Shown: piece after piece, positions 1 through 6,784 of the stretch
How the letters are laid out: every line of letters begins with the position of its first letter
How positions within the stretch are numbered: the first letter of the stretch is position 1
Source: Actinomycetota bacterium
Lineage (GTDB): Bacteria > Actinomycetota > Actinomycetes > Propionibacteriales > Propionibacteriaceae
Length of the DNA stretch: 9,420 nt
Direction of reading: 5' to 3'
Assembly (NCBI GenBank): GCA_016213595.1
Contig: JACRAA010000062.1
Location: 1-9,420, forward strand
Position numbers and translations under genes: made by a program
The notes under the pieces: model-generated
Database searches by the model: none
The model's input: only the letters and a program-made list of their open reading frames with translations
Told to the model about the DNA's origin: nothing

Positions 1-280
1 CACCGCGCGCAGCCCGCGTCGACTCTGGCAAGGGTTCCTCAACCGGCCCCACGCCGATGCCGAGGCGCCACCCGTCGAGCCGGGTCAGGGCCACGACGGA
101 CTGCACGACCGCCCGTCCCGTGCCCACCAGGCCCTGCACCTCGTCCCCCGCCGTCCGCTCGTACGGCAGCACCTGCGCCACCGGGGACAGCACGGAGAGC
201 GCCGCGGGGACCCGGTCCGAGGTCGTACGGCTGTCCACCTGGTCGGCGATGACCACGAATCTGAAGGCTATCGGCTTCAC
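1..280 (-). CDS. SatD-family protein, 5' part (cut by left edge)
   Basis: The minus-strand frame opens with GTG at 280-278 and stays open to the left edge, giving 93 residues. It starts MKPIAFRFVVIADQVDSR, followed by DRVPAAL, ERTAGDEVQG, GIGVGPVEEPLP and STRAARG. From memory these match the start of actinobacterial SatD-family proteins: an 'IADQ.dSR' opening, then 'RTAGDEvQ', then 'GiGvG.VE.PLP.StR.ArG'. SatD was named from an acid-tolerance/secretion locus in streptococci. Actinobacterial members are usually annotated as SatD or as small DNA-binding regulators, and their biochemical role is not settled. The start was chosen because homology begins within a few residues of it and because a TATACT box ends exactly 6 nt upstream, which fits a leaderless transcript; there is no SD. 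The C-terminal part, where a DNA-binding domain would be expected, is outside the window. Family assignment is from motifs only. Confidence 0.62.
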   Translation of the reverse strand, partial: MKPIAFRFVVIADQVDSRTTSDRVPAALSVLSPVAQVLPYERTAGDEVQGLVGTGRAVVQSVVALTRLDGWRLGIGVGPVEEPLPESTRAARG

Positions 281-286
281 TCGAAT

Positions 287-292
287 AGTATA
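287..292 (-). promoter_or_regulatory. -10 box of a probable leaderless promoter for the SatD-family gene
   Basis: On the minus strand TATACT is followed by six bases (ATTCGA) and then GTG. This puts the expected transcription start on the start codon itself, as in leaderless actinobacterial mRNAs. The hexamer 17 nt upstream (TTCTTC) is a poor -35 box, so the promoter may need an activator or an extended -10. The spacer is almost filled by a palindrome, listed separately. Confidence 0.6.
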
Positions 293-323
293 AGGCAAAT
301 GCCTTCATCGAAGAAGATGAAGG
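292..323. promoter_or_regulatory. Two overlapping palindromes, candidate operator
   Basis: Two perfect dyads share the bases CCTT. The first, 292-305, is AAGGCA-AA-TGCCTT (6-bp arms, 2-bp centre) and lies between the presumed -35 and -10 of the leftward gene. The second, 302-323, is CCTTCATC-GAAGAA-GATGAAGG (8-bp arms, 6-bp centre) and covers the -35 region. Their position suits a repressor site. Autoregulation by the SatD-family product or control by an unknown factor is inference. The region also lies in the gap between two divergent genes, so it could affect the DUF4282 gene too. A terminator is unlikely because it sits upstream of both genes. Confidence 0.5.
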
Positions 324-405
324 TTGGCGTCGTCTCCGTCGACTGGCAGATGAGGGGGTCTTCAGGAAGGCGGCCTCGACTCGCCCCGCTCGCCACGATG
401 CAGTC

Positions 406-840
406 ATGACCACCCTGCCCCCGCGAGCCTTCCCGCCACCCCCGCCCGTCTACGGCCAGCAGCTCATCCCCGGCTGGGAGAACCGGGTCGCGCCGACAGG
501 AGGTGGGGGCGGCCGCTTCGGGGACGTGTTCGACTTCTCCTTCGAGAGGTATGCCACGCCGGTCCTCGTCAAGGTCTTCTTCACCCTCGTCGTGGTCCTG
601 TGCGTGCTGGAGTACGTAGTGAGCGTGATGCTGGCGTTCGGGACCGCCCTGACCCTGGCCGCCCTAGGGCTTCCGACAGGACCCGTCCTCGGCGTGGTTA
701 CGGTGCTGGTGGGGTGGATCCCCGGCTTCCTCGTGATGCTCCAAGCCCGTCTCGGGTGTGAGCGAGCCCTCGCCACGGTCCGTACCGCCATCGACCTGCG
801 TGCGCTGCGAACCGGCTACCTGGGACCCGCCACAGACTGA
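406..840 (+). CDS. DUF4282 domain membrane protein
   Basis: A 144-aa protein. Residues 1-36 are rich in proline and glycine (MTTLPPRAFPPPPP, later a GGGGG run). The rest matches the DUF4282 pattern: FDFSFERYATPVLVKVFF at about 42-59 leads into a first membrane helix (about 52-76), and a second helix lies at about 94-114. A charged C-terminal tail contains arginines. DUF4282 proteins are small two-helix bacterial membrane proteins of unknown function, often with a proline-rich cytoplasmic N-terminus in actinobacteria. Starting at the ATG at 406 keeps the whole proline-rich segment. No good SD is visible; an AGGAAGG lies about 35 nt upstream, too far to serve, so initiation may be weak or leaderless. 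It converges on the next gene with an 18-bp gap and no hairpin between them. Confidence 0.75.
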   Translation: MTTLPPRAFPPPPPVYGQQLIPGWENRVAPTGGGGGRFGDVFDFSFERYATPVLVKVFFTLVVVLCVLEYVVSVMLAFGTALTLAALGLPTGPVLGVVTVLVGWIPGFLVMLQARLGCERALATVRTAIDLRALRTGYLGPATD

Positions 841-858
841 CTCTCCCCGAACGTCATC

Positions 859-3546
859 TCAGCCCTCCAGCAGTGTGATGCGTCCTGTGCTGCCGTCGAG
901 TCGTACGAGCTGGCCCGTGGTCAGCCGCTCGGTGGCGGCGTGGACGCCGACCACGGCGGGCAGGCCGTACTCGCGGGCGACCACCGCGCCGTGCGTCATG
1001 AGTCCTCCCACCTCCGTGACGAGCCCCCCCGCGGTGAGGAAGAGCGGCGTCCAGGCCGGGTCCGTGCCGGGGCAGACGAGGATCTCGCCCGGGAGGAGTG
1101 TCGCGCTCGCCGGTGACAGGACGACTCGTACCCGGCCCTCGACGACGCCGGGCGACACCGGCGAGCCCATGAGGTCGCCCTCCGAGTCGGCCATGCCCTC
1201 GTAGAAGGCCCGGCCGTCGCCGAGCAGCAGCCGCGGCACCTGGCGGCGTCTCGCCTCGCGTGCGTACGCCTCCTTGTTGGCCGCCACCCGGCGCATCAGG
1301 TCGCCCTCAGGCAGGGACCACGCTTGCTGCAGGTCGCCCAGGTGGCAGTACATGACGTCGTCCGGGGCGTCGAGCCGGCCCGCGTCGACCAGGTCCTGGC
1401 CGGACGCGAGAAGCGCCTCGCGGACCAGGCCGAACACGCGGACGATGGTGAACTTCGGGGTCTCCCGGCCACCGAAGCCGCCTCGGACCGTACGGACCAG
1501 GCGGCCCACTGCCCGGGCCTTGAGCTGACCCGAGGGACCGCTCGCGGCGACCGTCGCGAGCAGGCGGTCGATCGCCAGCCGTGCCACCTCCCTGCCCTGT
1601 GCGTACTCGAGCGCGGGACCTGCGGCGTCCTCCGGCAGGCCGACGTAGGCCTGGAGCGAGGCGACAGCCCCGGTCGGGTCGTCCCGCCACCGCGGGAGGC
1701 CGAGGTCGATCTCGCCGACGCCGCGCATGCCGTACGCGTCGAGGAAGCCACGAAGTGCGGTCGACGCAACCTCCGGCAGCGCGCCCTCCCGATAGTCCGC
1801 GGCGACGTCCTCCGCCGGTCGGCCGAGCACGGCTGCCCGCGAGGCCTCGTCCCCGCGGATCGCTTCCGCCGCAGTCCAGAGCGCCATGTCCATCTGGGTC
1901 GTCACGTTCCCGTCCAGCGACCGCATCGCTTCCAAAGCCTCCGGCCCACCCAGCTCGCGCAGCAGGTGAAGCGCGATGCCGCCGACCGGCATGATCGGTC
2001 CGAACCGTACGAGCAGGACGGGGAACGCCTCCTCCAGCGACTCGTGCGTCGCGGCGATCCGCGCCAGAAGCCGTTCCTCGGCACCCTGGACTGCGGAGGC
2101 GCGCCTCAACCGCGTCTCCGCAGCGGTCACGAGCCCTTCACAAGCCGTCTCGAGACGGTGCCGTGCGAGCTCGGGGTCGAGGAAGGAGCGGACCAGGCCC
2201 GGCAGGATCCTGCGCACAGGGCGGGACAGCCCACGCGCGGAGCCGAGCGGCATCGGGCCGCCCTTCGGGGCCCAGCGGGGCTCGTCCAGCGAGGTGATGA
2301 TGGAGGCCGAGGGCGGGTCCGCGAATGTCAGCAGTGCGGGGATGAGACGGTGCCCGACCCCGGTCCGGTAGGCGCGGTCGAGGCGCACCCAGAGGCGCTG
2401 GCCCGCGACACGCAGGATCGGGGAGTGCTCCAGCCTCGCGTCCGCCCCCAGGTCGCTGCCCACCATGCGATGGATCCCTCGCACGAGGAGCAGGAGCGCG
2501 TCCTGCCCGATCGGCGTGATCGGGGTCAGCACTCCCTGGAACGCCCCGAACGACTCCCACAGGCCGAGCTCGTCGGGGGTGTCGATGTCCTGCACCCGTT
2601 CGTACAGCGACGTGATCGCCCGGGCCTGCAGGAGCCAGAGCGTGCCCTCTGCTACGGCCCACTCGATGTCCTGCGGCGTCCCGTACTCCTGCTCGACCGC
2701 CACAGCGAGCCTCGCGACCCCGGAGAGCTGGTCGTCGTCGAGCGCCCAGGCCTCACCGGTGCGCTCCCGGGTCTCGACGCCGCCCCCGGCGACGGGCACG
2801 GTCACGACCGCCTTGTCGCCGCGCACGCGTTCCAGCACCTGCCCGCTCCGGCTGCACACGACGTGGTCGGGCACGACCTGGCCCGAGACGAGCGCCTCCC
2901 CGAGTCCCAGCGTCGCGTCGATGACGACCCGGTTCCTGGCACCGCTCAGCGGGTCCGCGGTGAACGCCACGCCGGACGCCTCGGAGGCGACCTGTCGCTG
3001 GACGACGACGGCGAGGGCGACGTGGTCGTGGGCGATGCCTGCTGTCGCCCGGTAGCCGATGGCCCGAGCCGTCCACAGGGAGCCCCAGCACTTCAGGACC
3101 GCCTCCAGCACGGGCTCGGGCCCCACCACGTTGAGGTACGTGTCCTGCTGGCCCGCGAACGAGGCCTCTGCCAGGTCCTCGGCGGTCGCGGAGCTCCGTA
3201 CGGCGACAGCGCCCTCACCGAGGGATGCGAGCGCGCCCCGGACGGCTGCCGCGATGTCGTCGGGGACCTGCGCCGCCTCGAACGCCGCCCTGATCAGGGC
3301 AGAGGTGCGTTCGAGCGATGCCGGGTCGCTGCCGTGAAGGCCGGCCAGCGCGGTGGCTACGACCGCGTCGAGGTGGTTGGCCTCCACGACGGCACGGTAG
3401 GCGCTGGTCGTGACGACGAAGCCGGGCGGTACGGGGAAGCCTCGGGCAGCCAGTCGTACGAGGTTCACGGCCTTGCCCCCGCCTCGTTCCAGGCCGATGG
3501 CCTGCTCGGCCTGGTCCGTACCGAACGCGGCGATGTACGACCTCAT
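859..3546 (-). CDS. PEP-utilising phosphotransferase, rifampicin phosphotransferase / PEP synthase-like
   Basis: An 895-aa protein with the three-part plan of rifampicin phosphotransferases (about 867 aa in Listeria). An ATP-grasp PEP/pyruvate-binding domain spans about 15-315. It shows GGGKAVNL (Lys25), VAVRSSATAEDL (Arg117), SGVAFTADP (191-199), GLGEALVSG (Glu217), and QDIEWA...LLQAR, giving Glu295, Gln307 and Arg309 as likely ATP ligands. A long middle region (about 320-770) would be the acceptor-binding domain. A C-terminal swivelling domain has PGTDPAWTPLF and TEVGGLMTHGAVVAREYG; His852 is the expected phosphorylated histidine. In RPH the enzyme uses ATP to phosphorylate rifamycins, giving AMP and Pi; PEP synthase makes PEP from pyruvate. 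The C-terminal motif favours the RPH side, but acceptor specificity cannot be read from this. The start at ATG 3546 gives the normal family N-terminus; a GTG at 3561 is possible. No strong SD is seen at either. It is divergent from the proline-rich gene across 90 bp. Confidence 0.88.
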   Translation of the reverse strand: MRSYIAAFGTDQAEQAIGLERGGGKAVNLVRLAARGFPVPPGFVVTTSAYRAVVEANHLDAVVATALAGLHGSDPASLERTSALIRAAFEAAQVPDDIAAAVRGALASLGEGAVAVRSSATAEDLAEASFAGQQDTYLNVVGPEPVLEAVLKCWGSLWTARAIGYRATAGIAHDHVALAVVVQRQVASEASGVAFTADPLSGARNRVVIDATLGLGEALVSGQVVPDHVVCSRSGQVLERVRGDKAVVTVPVAGGGVETRERTGEAWALDDDQLSGVARLAVAVEQEYGTPQDIEWAVAEGTLWLLQARAITSLYERVQDIDTPDELGLWESFGAFQGVLTPITPIGQDALLLLVRGIHRMVGSDLGADARLEHSPILRVAGQRLWVRLDRAYRTGVGHRLIPALLTFADPPSASIITSLDEPRWAPKGGPMPLGSARGLSRPVRRILPGLVRSFLDPELARHRLETACEGLVTAAETRLRRASAVQGAEERLLARIAATHESLEEAFPVLLVRFGPIMPVGGIALHLLRELGGPEALEAMRSLDGNVTTQMDMALWTAAEAIRGDEASRAAVLGRPAEDVAADYREGALPEVASTALRGFLDAYGMRGVGEIDLGLPRWRDDPTGAVASLQAYVGLPEDAAGPALEYAQGREVARLAIDRLLATVAASGPSGQLKARAVGRLVRTVRGGFGGRETPKFTIVRVFGLVREALLASGQDLVDAGRLDAPDDVMYCHLGDLQQAWSLPEGDLMRRVAANKEAYAREARRRQVPRLLLGDGRAFYEGMADSEGDLMGSPVSPGVVEGRVRVVLSPASATLLPGEILVCPGTDPAWTPLFLTAGGLVTEVGGLMTHGAVVAREYGLPAVVGVHAATERLTTGQLVRLDGSTGRITLLEG

Positions 3547-3625
3547 CGCGCCATCATTCACCCATCCAGCATTCGGCGGCAGGCAGGAGTGCGGCTTCTT
3601 CGGTGACAATGGTGTCGCCGACCGC

Positions 3626-3631
3626 GAGGAG
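3626..3631 (+). promoter_or_regulatory. Ribosome binding site deciding the GTG start at 3637
   Basis: GAGGAG lies 5 nt before the GTG. Two other long plus-strand frames overlap this gene, so the SD, together with the sensible membrane-protein translation, fixes both frame and start. Confidence 0.7.
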
Positions 3632-3636
3632 CAGCC

Positions 3637-4563
3637 GTGACCGACCCGTACGGGACAGAACGTGGACCCCAGTCCTCTGGACTGGGCGACCCGGGCAACC
3701 AGGGACCGCAGTTCGTCGCGCCCGGAGCGTACGGCCAGGCTCCGTCCCAGGGTCCGTACGGGCCGCCGCCGTACCCCCAAGGCCCGCCGCCGTACCGACA
3801 GGGTCCGCCGCCGTACCCCCAGGTTCCGCCGCCGTACCCCCAGGGTCCCCAGCAGCCGTACCCGCCAGGTTCTCCGCAGCCCGGCTACGGCTACCCCCCG
3901 ACGTACGGCCCAGGTCCGCAGCAGCCGTACGGCCGGCCCTTCGCTCCGCCCCCACGGCCCCAGTCGCGCCGGTCCTCGGCGCCCGTCGTGGTCGTCGTCG
4001 TCCTCGCGATCCTGGCAGGCCTGCTCGTCGGTGGGTACGAGGTGTACCGCAGCGCGACCGTCGGCCCGGCCACCCAGCCGACACCGACCCGTCCCACCCG
4101 GCCGGTCAGTATGCCGCCCGTCGTCAGGTCGACGGGCGCTGCCTCAGCTCACGCGTCGGCGGGCATCGCGTGCGAAGCCGGCGACAGGATCACGACGGAC
4201 ACTTTCGTCGCCATCGTGCCTGCGAGCTGGTCGTGCGACGGCGACGACGGCGACGTCTCCATCACGTCGACGAGGTCCGACGCGATCTGGGTCGAGCACG
4301 ACGCGGGGTCGGGCGACCCGACCGCCGACTGCAAGGCTCAGCTCGAGGGGCTCGGCGACCTCATGGTCCTGCCGCAGGAGACGTGGGGCGGCAGGCCGGC
4401 GCTCGCGTTCGAGGCGGTCGAGAGCGGGGACATCTTCGGCGTCCGGTGCGTCGTCGTCGGCTCTCAGACCTGGTACCTCATGTACTTCCCGCTGGACGCG
4501 GGGGACGAGGCGGCCGTACGCGCCGACGTCACGAGCCTCGTCTCCACATGGGTGTGGAAGTGA
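3637..4563 (+). CDS. Proline-rich single-pass membrane protein with four-cysteine outer domain
   Basis: A 308-aa protein, function not recognised. Residues 1-110 are a low-complexity Pro/Tyr/Gln/Gly region containing four near-identical 7-residue units (GPPPYPQ type, residues 42-69). RPQSRRSS (about 107-114) then precedes one hydrophobic helix (about 115-133), followed by a Thr/Pro linker (about 148-160). The C-terminal part (about 175-308) has four cysteines, C179, C200, C232 and C271, enough for two disulfides. The positive charge before the helix predicts a cytoplasmic proline-rich tail and an outside C-terminal domain. Proline-rich cytoplasmic tails of this kind are common in actinobacterial membrane proteins and kinase substrates; a sensing or envelope role is only inference. 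The GTG start has a well-placed GAGGAG. The gene ends in an imperfect 17-bp tandem repeat and converges on ilvD. Confidence 0.8.
   Translation: MTDPYGTERGPQSSGLGDPGNQGPQFVAPGAYGQAPSQGPYGPPPYPQGPPPYRQGPPPYPQVPPPYPQGPQQPYPPGSPQPGYGYPPTYGPGPQQPYGRPFAPPPRPQSRRSSAPVVVVVVLAILAGLLVGGYEVYRSATVGPATQPTPTRPTRPVSMPPVVRSTGAASAHASAGIACEAGDRITTDTFVAIVPASWSCDGDDGDVSITSTRSDAIWVEHDAGSGDPTADCKAQLEGLGDLMVLPQETWGGRPALAFEAVESGDIFGVRCVVVGSQTWYLMYFPLDAGDEAAVRADVTSLVSTWVWK
3760..3843 (+). repeat. 21-bp coding tandem repeat (GPPPYPQ units)
   Basis: Four in-frame copies of a 21-bp unit (GGT CCG CCG CCG TAC CCC CAG) encode GPPPYPQ, GPPPYRQ, GPPPYPQ and VPPPYPQ. Only a few bases differ between copies, mainly in the second unit (CGA for CCC) and the first codon of the fourth. 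The copies lie in the cytoplasmic tail of the membrane protein. Such repeats expand and contract by slippage, so copy number may vary between strains. Confidence 0.85.
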
Positions 4564-4600
4564 CGTGGGTGTGGACATCAAGGGCGTCTGGAAGTGACGA
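4550..4600 (+). repeat. Imperfect 17-bp tandem repeat over the stop codon
   Basis: Three successive 17-bp units: 4550-4566 (GGGTGTGGAAGTGACGT), 4567-4583 (GGGTGTGGACATCAAGG) and 4584-4600 (GCGTCTGGAAGTGACGA). Units 1 and 3 agree at 14 of 17 positions, units 1 and 2 at 12 of 17. The stop codon of the proline-rich protein lies in unit 1 and a second TGA in another frame lies in unit 3. Translation across the third unit in that other frame also ends VWK-stop, like the real C-terminus. Confidence 0.6.
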
Positions 4601-4638
4601 GGCGCCCAGAGGCGGGGACGCGCTGACGCTGTGCGGGA

Positions 4639-4658
4639 CGCCGGGCGCGAACCCGGCG
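4639..4658. terminator. GC-rich hairpin between convergent genes, possible terminator
   Basis: CGCCGGG-CGCGAA-CCCGGCG forms a perfect 7-bp stem with a 6-nt loop, 12 bp past the ilvD stop and 75 bp past the stop of the converging gene. There is no T-tract on either strand, as is often the case in actinobacteria. It could end transcription from both sides. An alternative stem (4643-4648 with 4656-4661) competes with it. Confidence 0.45.
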
Positions 4659-4669
4659 CCCGATCCGAG

Positions 4670-6505
4670 CTAGAGCCGGCGCCGAGCGGCGCCGCGGTCC
4701 GCGGACTGCGCGAGCGAGGCGTAGATCTTCAGCGACTGGGACACCTCGCGGTCGCGGGCCTCGGGCTGCCAGCCCAGCTCGTCGCGGCGGGCGCGCCGGG
4801 CGGCGAGCTCGTCGTCGGACACGCAGAGGGTGATGGAGCGCTCCGGGATGGAGATGGCGATCTCGTCGCCGTCCTCGATGAGCCCGATGGCACCACCGGC
4901 CGCGGCCTCCGGCGAGATGTGCCCGATGCACAGGCCGCTCGAGCCTCCCGAGAACCGCCCGTCGGTGATGAGCGCGCACTGCGGACCGAGGCCCATCGCC
5001 TTGAGGTACGAGGTCGGGTACAGCATCTCCTGCATGCCGGGGCCGCCCTTGGGGCCCTCGTAGCGGACTACGACGACGTCGCCCGGCGTGATCTTCCCGC
5101 CGAGGATCGCCTCGACGGCAGCCTCCTGAGACTCGGACACGCGCGCCGTGCCGCGGAACGTCCACTGGTCCTCGGGCACGCCCGCGGTCTTGACGATGGC
5201 GCCGTCCGGGGCGATGTTGCCGCGCAGGATGGCGAGGCCGCCGTCAGCGGTGTACGGCGTGGCGGTCGAGCGGATGCAGCCGTTCTCGGCGTCCGTGTCG
5301 AGGCTGGCCCAGCGGTTCGTGGACGAGAACGCCTCGGTCGTACGGACTCCGCCCGGGGCCGCGTGGAACAGCTCCACCGCCTCGGGAGTGGCGGCGCCGC
5401 TGCGGATGTCCCAGTCCTGCAGCCAGGACTCCAGCGAGTCGGCGTGCACCGAGTGGACGTCGCGGTCGAGCAGCCCCCCGCGGTCGAGCTCCCCGAGGAT
5501 CGCGGGGATGCCGCCGGCGCGGTGGACGTCCTCCATGTAGTACGCGTGCGAGTTCGGCGCGACCTTGCAGATGCAGGGGGTGTGGCGCGAGAGCTCGTCG
5601 ATGTCGTACTGGTCGAAGTCGACCTCCCCCTCGACGGCCGCTGCGAGCAGGTGCAGGACCGTGTTCGTCGAGCCGCCCATGGCGATGTCGAGGCGCATGG
5701 CGTTGGAGAACGCCTGCTTGGTCGCGATGGAGCGTGGGAGGACGGAGGCGTCGTCGTCGCCGTACCAGCGCTTGGCCAGCTCGACGGCCGTCCTGCCCGC
5801 GCGGAGGAACAGGTCCTTGCGGGCCCCCGCCGTGGCCAGCGTCGAGCCGTTGCCCGGGAGGCCGAGGCCGAGCGCCTCGACGAGGCAGTTCATCGAGTTC
5901 GCGGTGAACATGCCGGAGCACGAGCCGCACGTGGGACAGGCGTTCTGCTCGACGATCTCGATCTGCTCGTCCGACACGTTCGGGTCAGCGGCCTGGATCA
6001 TCGCGTCGACGAGGTCGAGGCCGACGTTGCTCTCGGTGCCGATCGTGGCGCGTCCCGCCTCCATGGGACCGCCGGACACGAAGACGGTGGTGATGTTGAG
6101 CCGCAGGGCCGCGATGAGCATGCCGGGCGTGATCTTGTCGCAGTTGGAGATGCAGACGAGGGCGTCGGCGCAGTGAGCGTTGACCATGTACTCGACGGCG
6201 TCCGCGATCACCTCGCGGCTGGGCAGGGAGTAGAGCATGCCGCCGTGTCCCATGGCGATGCCGTCGTCGACGGCGATCGTGTTGAACTCGCGGCCGACAC
6301 CCCCGGCCTCGGCGATGGCTCCACACACGAGCTGGCCCATGTCCTTGAGGTGCACGTGCCCGGGGACGAACTGGGTGAACGAGTTTGCGACCGCGACGAT
6401 GGGCTTGCCGAAGTCGTCGTTGGTCATGCCGGTCGCGCGCCAGAGCGCGCGGGCACCGGCCATGTTCCGGCCGTGGGTCGTCGTGCGGGAACGCAGAGCG
6501 GGCAT
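4670..6505 (-). CDS. ilvD: Dihydroxy-acid dehydratase
   Basis: A 611-aa protein that can be followed along E. coli IlvD (616 aa) from end to end. It opens MPALRSRTTTHGRNMAGARA and continues with the IlvD/Edd signatures CISNCDKITPGML (Cys122, Lys124) and CPTCGSCSGMFTANSMNCL (Cys190-Cys196), the metal-binding AVDDGIAMGHGGM (Asp80/Asp81), GGSTNT, RYEGPKGGPGMQEML and DGRFSGG. It removes water from 2,3-dihydroxy-isovalerate and 2,3-dihydroxy-3-methylvalerate, giving the 2-keto acids that become valine, leucine (via ketoisovalerate) and isoleucine. The enzyme is cytoplasmic and uses an iron-sulfur cluster held by conserved cysteines including those above. The start has AGGAGG directly upstream. It stands alone here; ilvBNC are not in the window, and 279 bp separate it from rarD, so it probably has its own promoter. 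Confidence 0.98.
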   Translation of the reverse strand: MPALRSRTTTHGRNMAGARALWRATGMTNDDFGKPIVAVANSFTQFVPGHVHLKDMGQLVCGAIAEAGGVGREFNTIAVDDGIAMGHGGMLYSLPSREVIADAVEYMVNAHCADALVCISNCDKITPGMLIAALRLNITTVFVSGGPMEAGRATIGTESNVGLDLVDAMIQAADPNVSDEQIEIVEQNACPTCGSCSGMFTANSMNCLVEALGLGLPGNGSTLATAGARKDLFLRAGRTAVELAKRWYGDDDASVLPRSIATKQAFSNAMRLDIAMGGSTNTVLHLLAAAVEGEVDFDQYDIDELSRHTPCICKVAPNSHAYYMEDVHRAGGIPAILGELDRGGLLDRDVHSVHADSLESWLQDWDIRSGAATPEAVELFHAAPGGVRTTEAFSSTNRWASLDTDAENGCIRSTATPYTADGGLAILRGNIAPDGAIVKTAGVPEDQWTFRGTARVSESQEAAVEAILGGKITPGDVVVVRYEGPKGGPGMQEMLYPTSYLKAMGLGPQCALITDGRFSGGSSGLCIGHISPEAAAGGAIGLIEDGDEIAISIPERSITLCVSDDELAARRARRDELGWQPEARDREVSQSLKIYASLAQSADRGAARRRL

Positions 6506-6573
6506 GGATCCTCCTGGATGACGGGGAACAGGGTAACCCGATCAGGCGTCCCCGGTCCGCGCGTCCGAGATGC

Positions 6574-6589
6574 GCCCACCCATGTGGGC
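6574..6589. promoter_or_regulatory. Perfect palindrome upstream of ilvD
   Basis: GCCCAC-CCAT-GTGGGC has 6-bp arms and a 4-bp centre. It lies 69 bp upstream of the ilvD start and just upstream of the candidate -10. It could be an operator or a small hairpin; no regulator is known from the sequence. Confidence 0.35.
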
Positions 6590-6663
6590 AAGGCGTTACG
6601 AAGCCAAGGGGCGGCGATGTGGGAGCGTCCGCGTCCCTGCCCCTGCACGCCCGTCCCGCGACC

Positions 6664-6730
6664 TCGCACCCCCTGCCGGACCATCGCACCCCCTGCATAG
6701 GGTGCGACGTCATGCTCGGGGTGCGACGTC
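6664..6730. repeat. Four-copy inverted repeat cluster, core TCGCACCC
   Basis: Two direct copies of TCGCACCCCCTGC (6664-6676 and 6684-6696) are followed by two copies in reverse orientation, GGGTGCGACGTC (6700-6711) and its longer form GGGGTGCGACGTC (6718-6730). The 8-bp cores start 20, 16 and 19 bp apart. The inner pair (6684-6691 with 6700-6707) makes a perfect 8-bp stem with an 8-nt loop, and the outer pair can form a second one. The roughly two-turn spacing would place protein sites on one face of the helix. A multi-site operator or a dispersed intergenic repeat are both possible. Confidence 0.7.
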
Positions 6731-6748
6731 GCGTGGCGGAGGGTGTGA

Positions 6749-6766
6749 CCGGCCGCCGTGGGCCGG
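6749..6766 (-). terminator. GC-rich hairpin behind rarD, possible terminator
   Basis: CCGGCC-GCCGTG-GGCCGG is a perfect 6-bp all-G/C stem with a 6-nt loop, about 18 bp beyond the rarD stop codon on the minus strand. It has no T-tract. It is placed as expected for a rarD terminator, but short GC dyads are common at this base composition. Confidence 0.35.
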
Positions 6767-6784
6767 CGCACTCGGGCTCCCGCC

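Larger units (their letters stand above)
6506..6784. other. 279-bp intergenic region between rarD and ilvD
   Basis: No coding potential is seen on either strand. From the ilvD side it holds the ilvD SD (AGGAGG), a possible -10 (TACCCT on the minus strand, 6530-6535) with no good -35, a short palindrome at 6574-6589, a four-copy inverted repeat cluster at 6664-6730, and a GC hairpin at 6749-6766. These are listed separately. The ilvD promoter should lie here. Confidence 0.7.

Noticed and set aside
39..413. 124-codon minus-strand frame and 78-codon plus-strand frame over the left-edge gene
   Set aside because: The SatD-like frame has recognisable family motifs and a promoter at its start. The others are shadows; the 124-codon one even runs through the divergent promoter.
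1324..3606. 760-codon open frame on the plus strand opposite the RPH-like gene
   Set aside because: Same reason: low-complexity antisense translation, while the minus strand encodes a clear enzyme across the full length.
3760..3843. GPPPYPQ repeats as a non-coding minisatellite
   Set aside because: The unit is 21 bp, stays in frame in all four copies and differs mainly by tolerated codon changes inside a proline-rich protein tail.
4636..4661. tRNA-like T-arm (GGTTCGCGCC on the minus strand)
   Set aside because: The conserved A of the T-loop is missing, no acceptor, D or anticodon arms can be built around it, and it lies right behind ilvD where a terminator hairpin is the simpler reading.
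3603..4673. Alternative plus-strand frames over the proline-rich gene (3603-4673 and 3662-4597)
   Set aside because: They are Arg/Ser/Pro-rich shadow translations with no membrane helix; the 3637 frame has the SD, the helix and an ordered cysteine domain.
4631..6700. 689-codon open frame on the plus strand opposite ilvD
   Set aside because: It mirrors ilvD, its translation is rich in Arg, Asp, Gly, Val and His as expected for antisense frames at 70% GC, and it has no SD or recognisable domain.
6664..6730. Repeat cluster as a CRISPR array
   Set aside because: Units are only 8-13 bp, the gaps are 7-12 bp, and half the copies are inverted; there are no cas genes.
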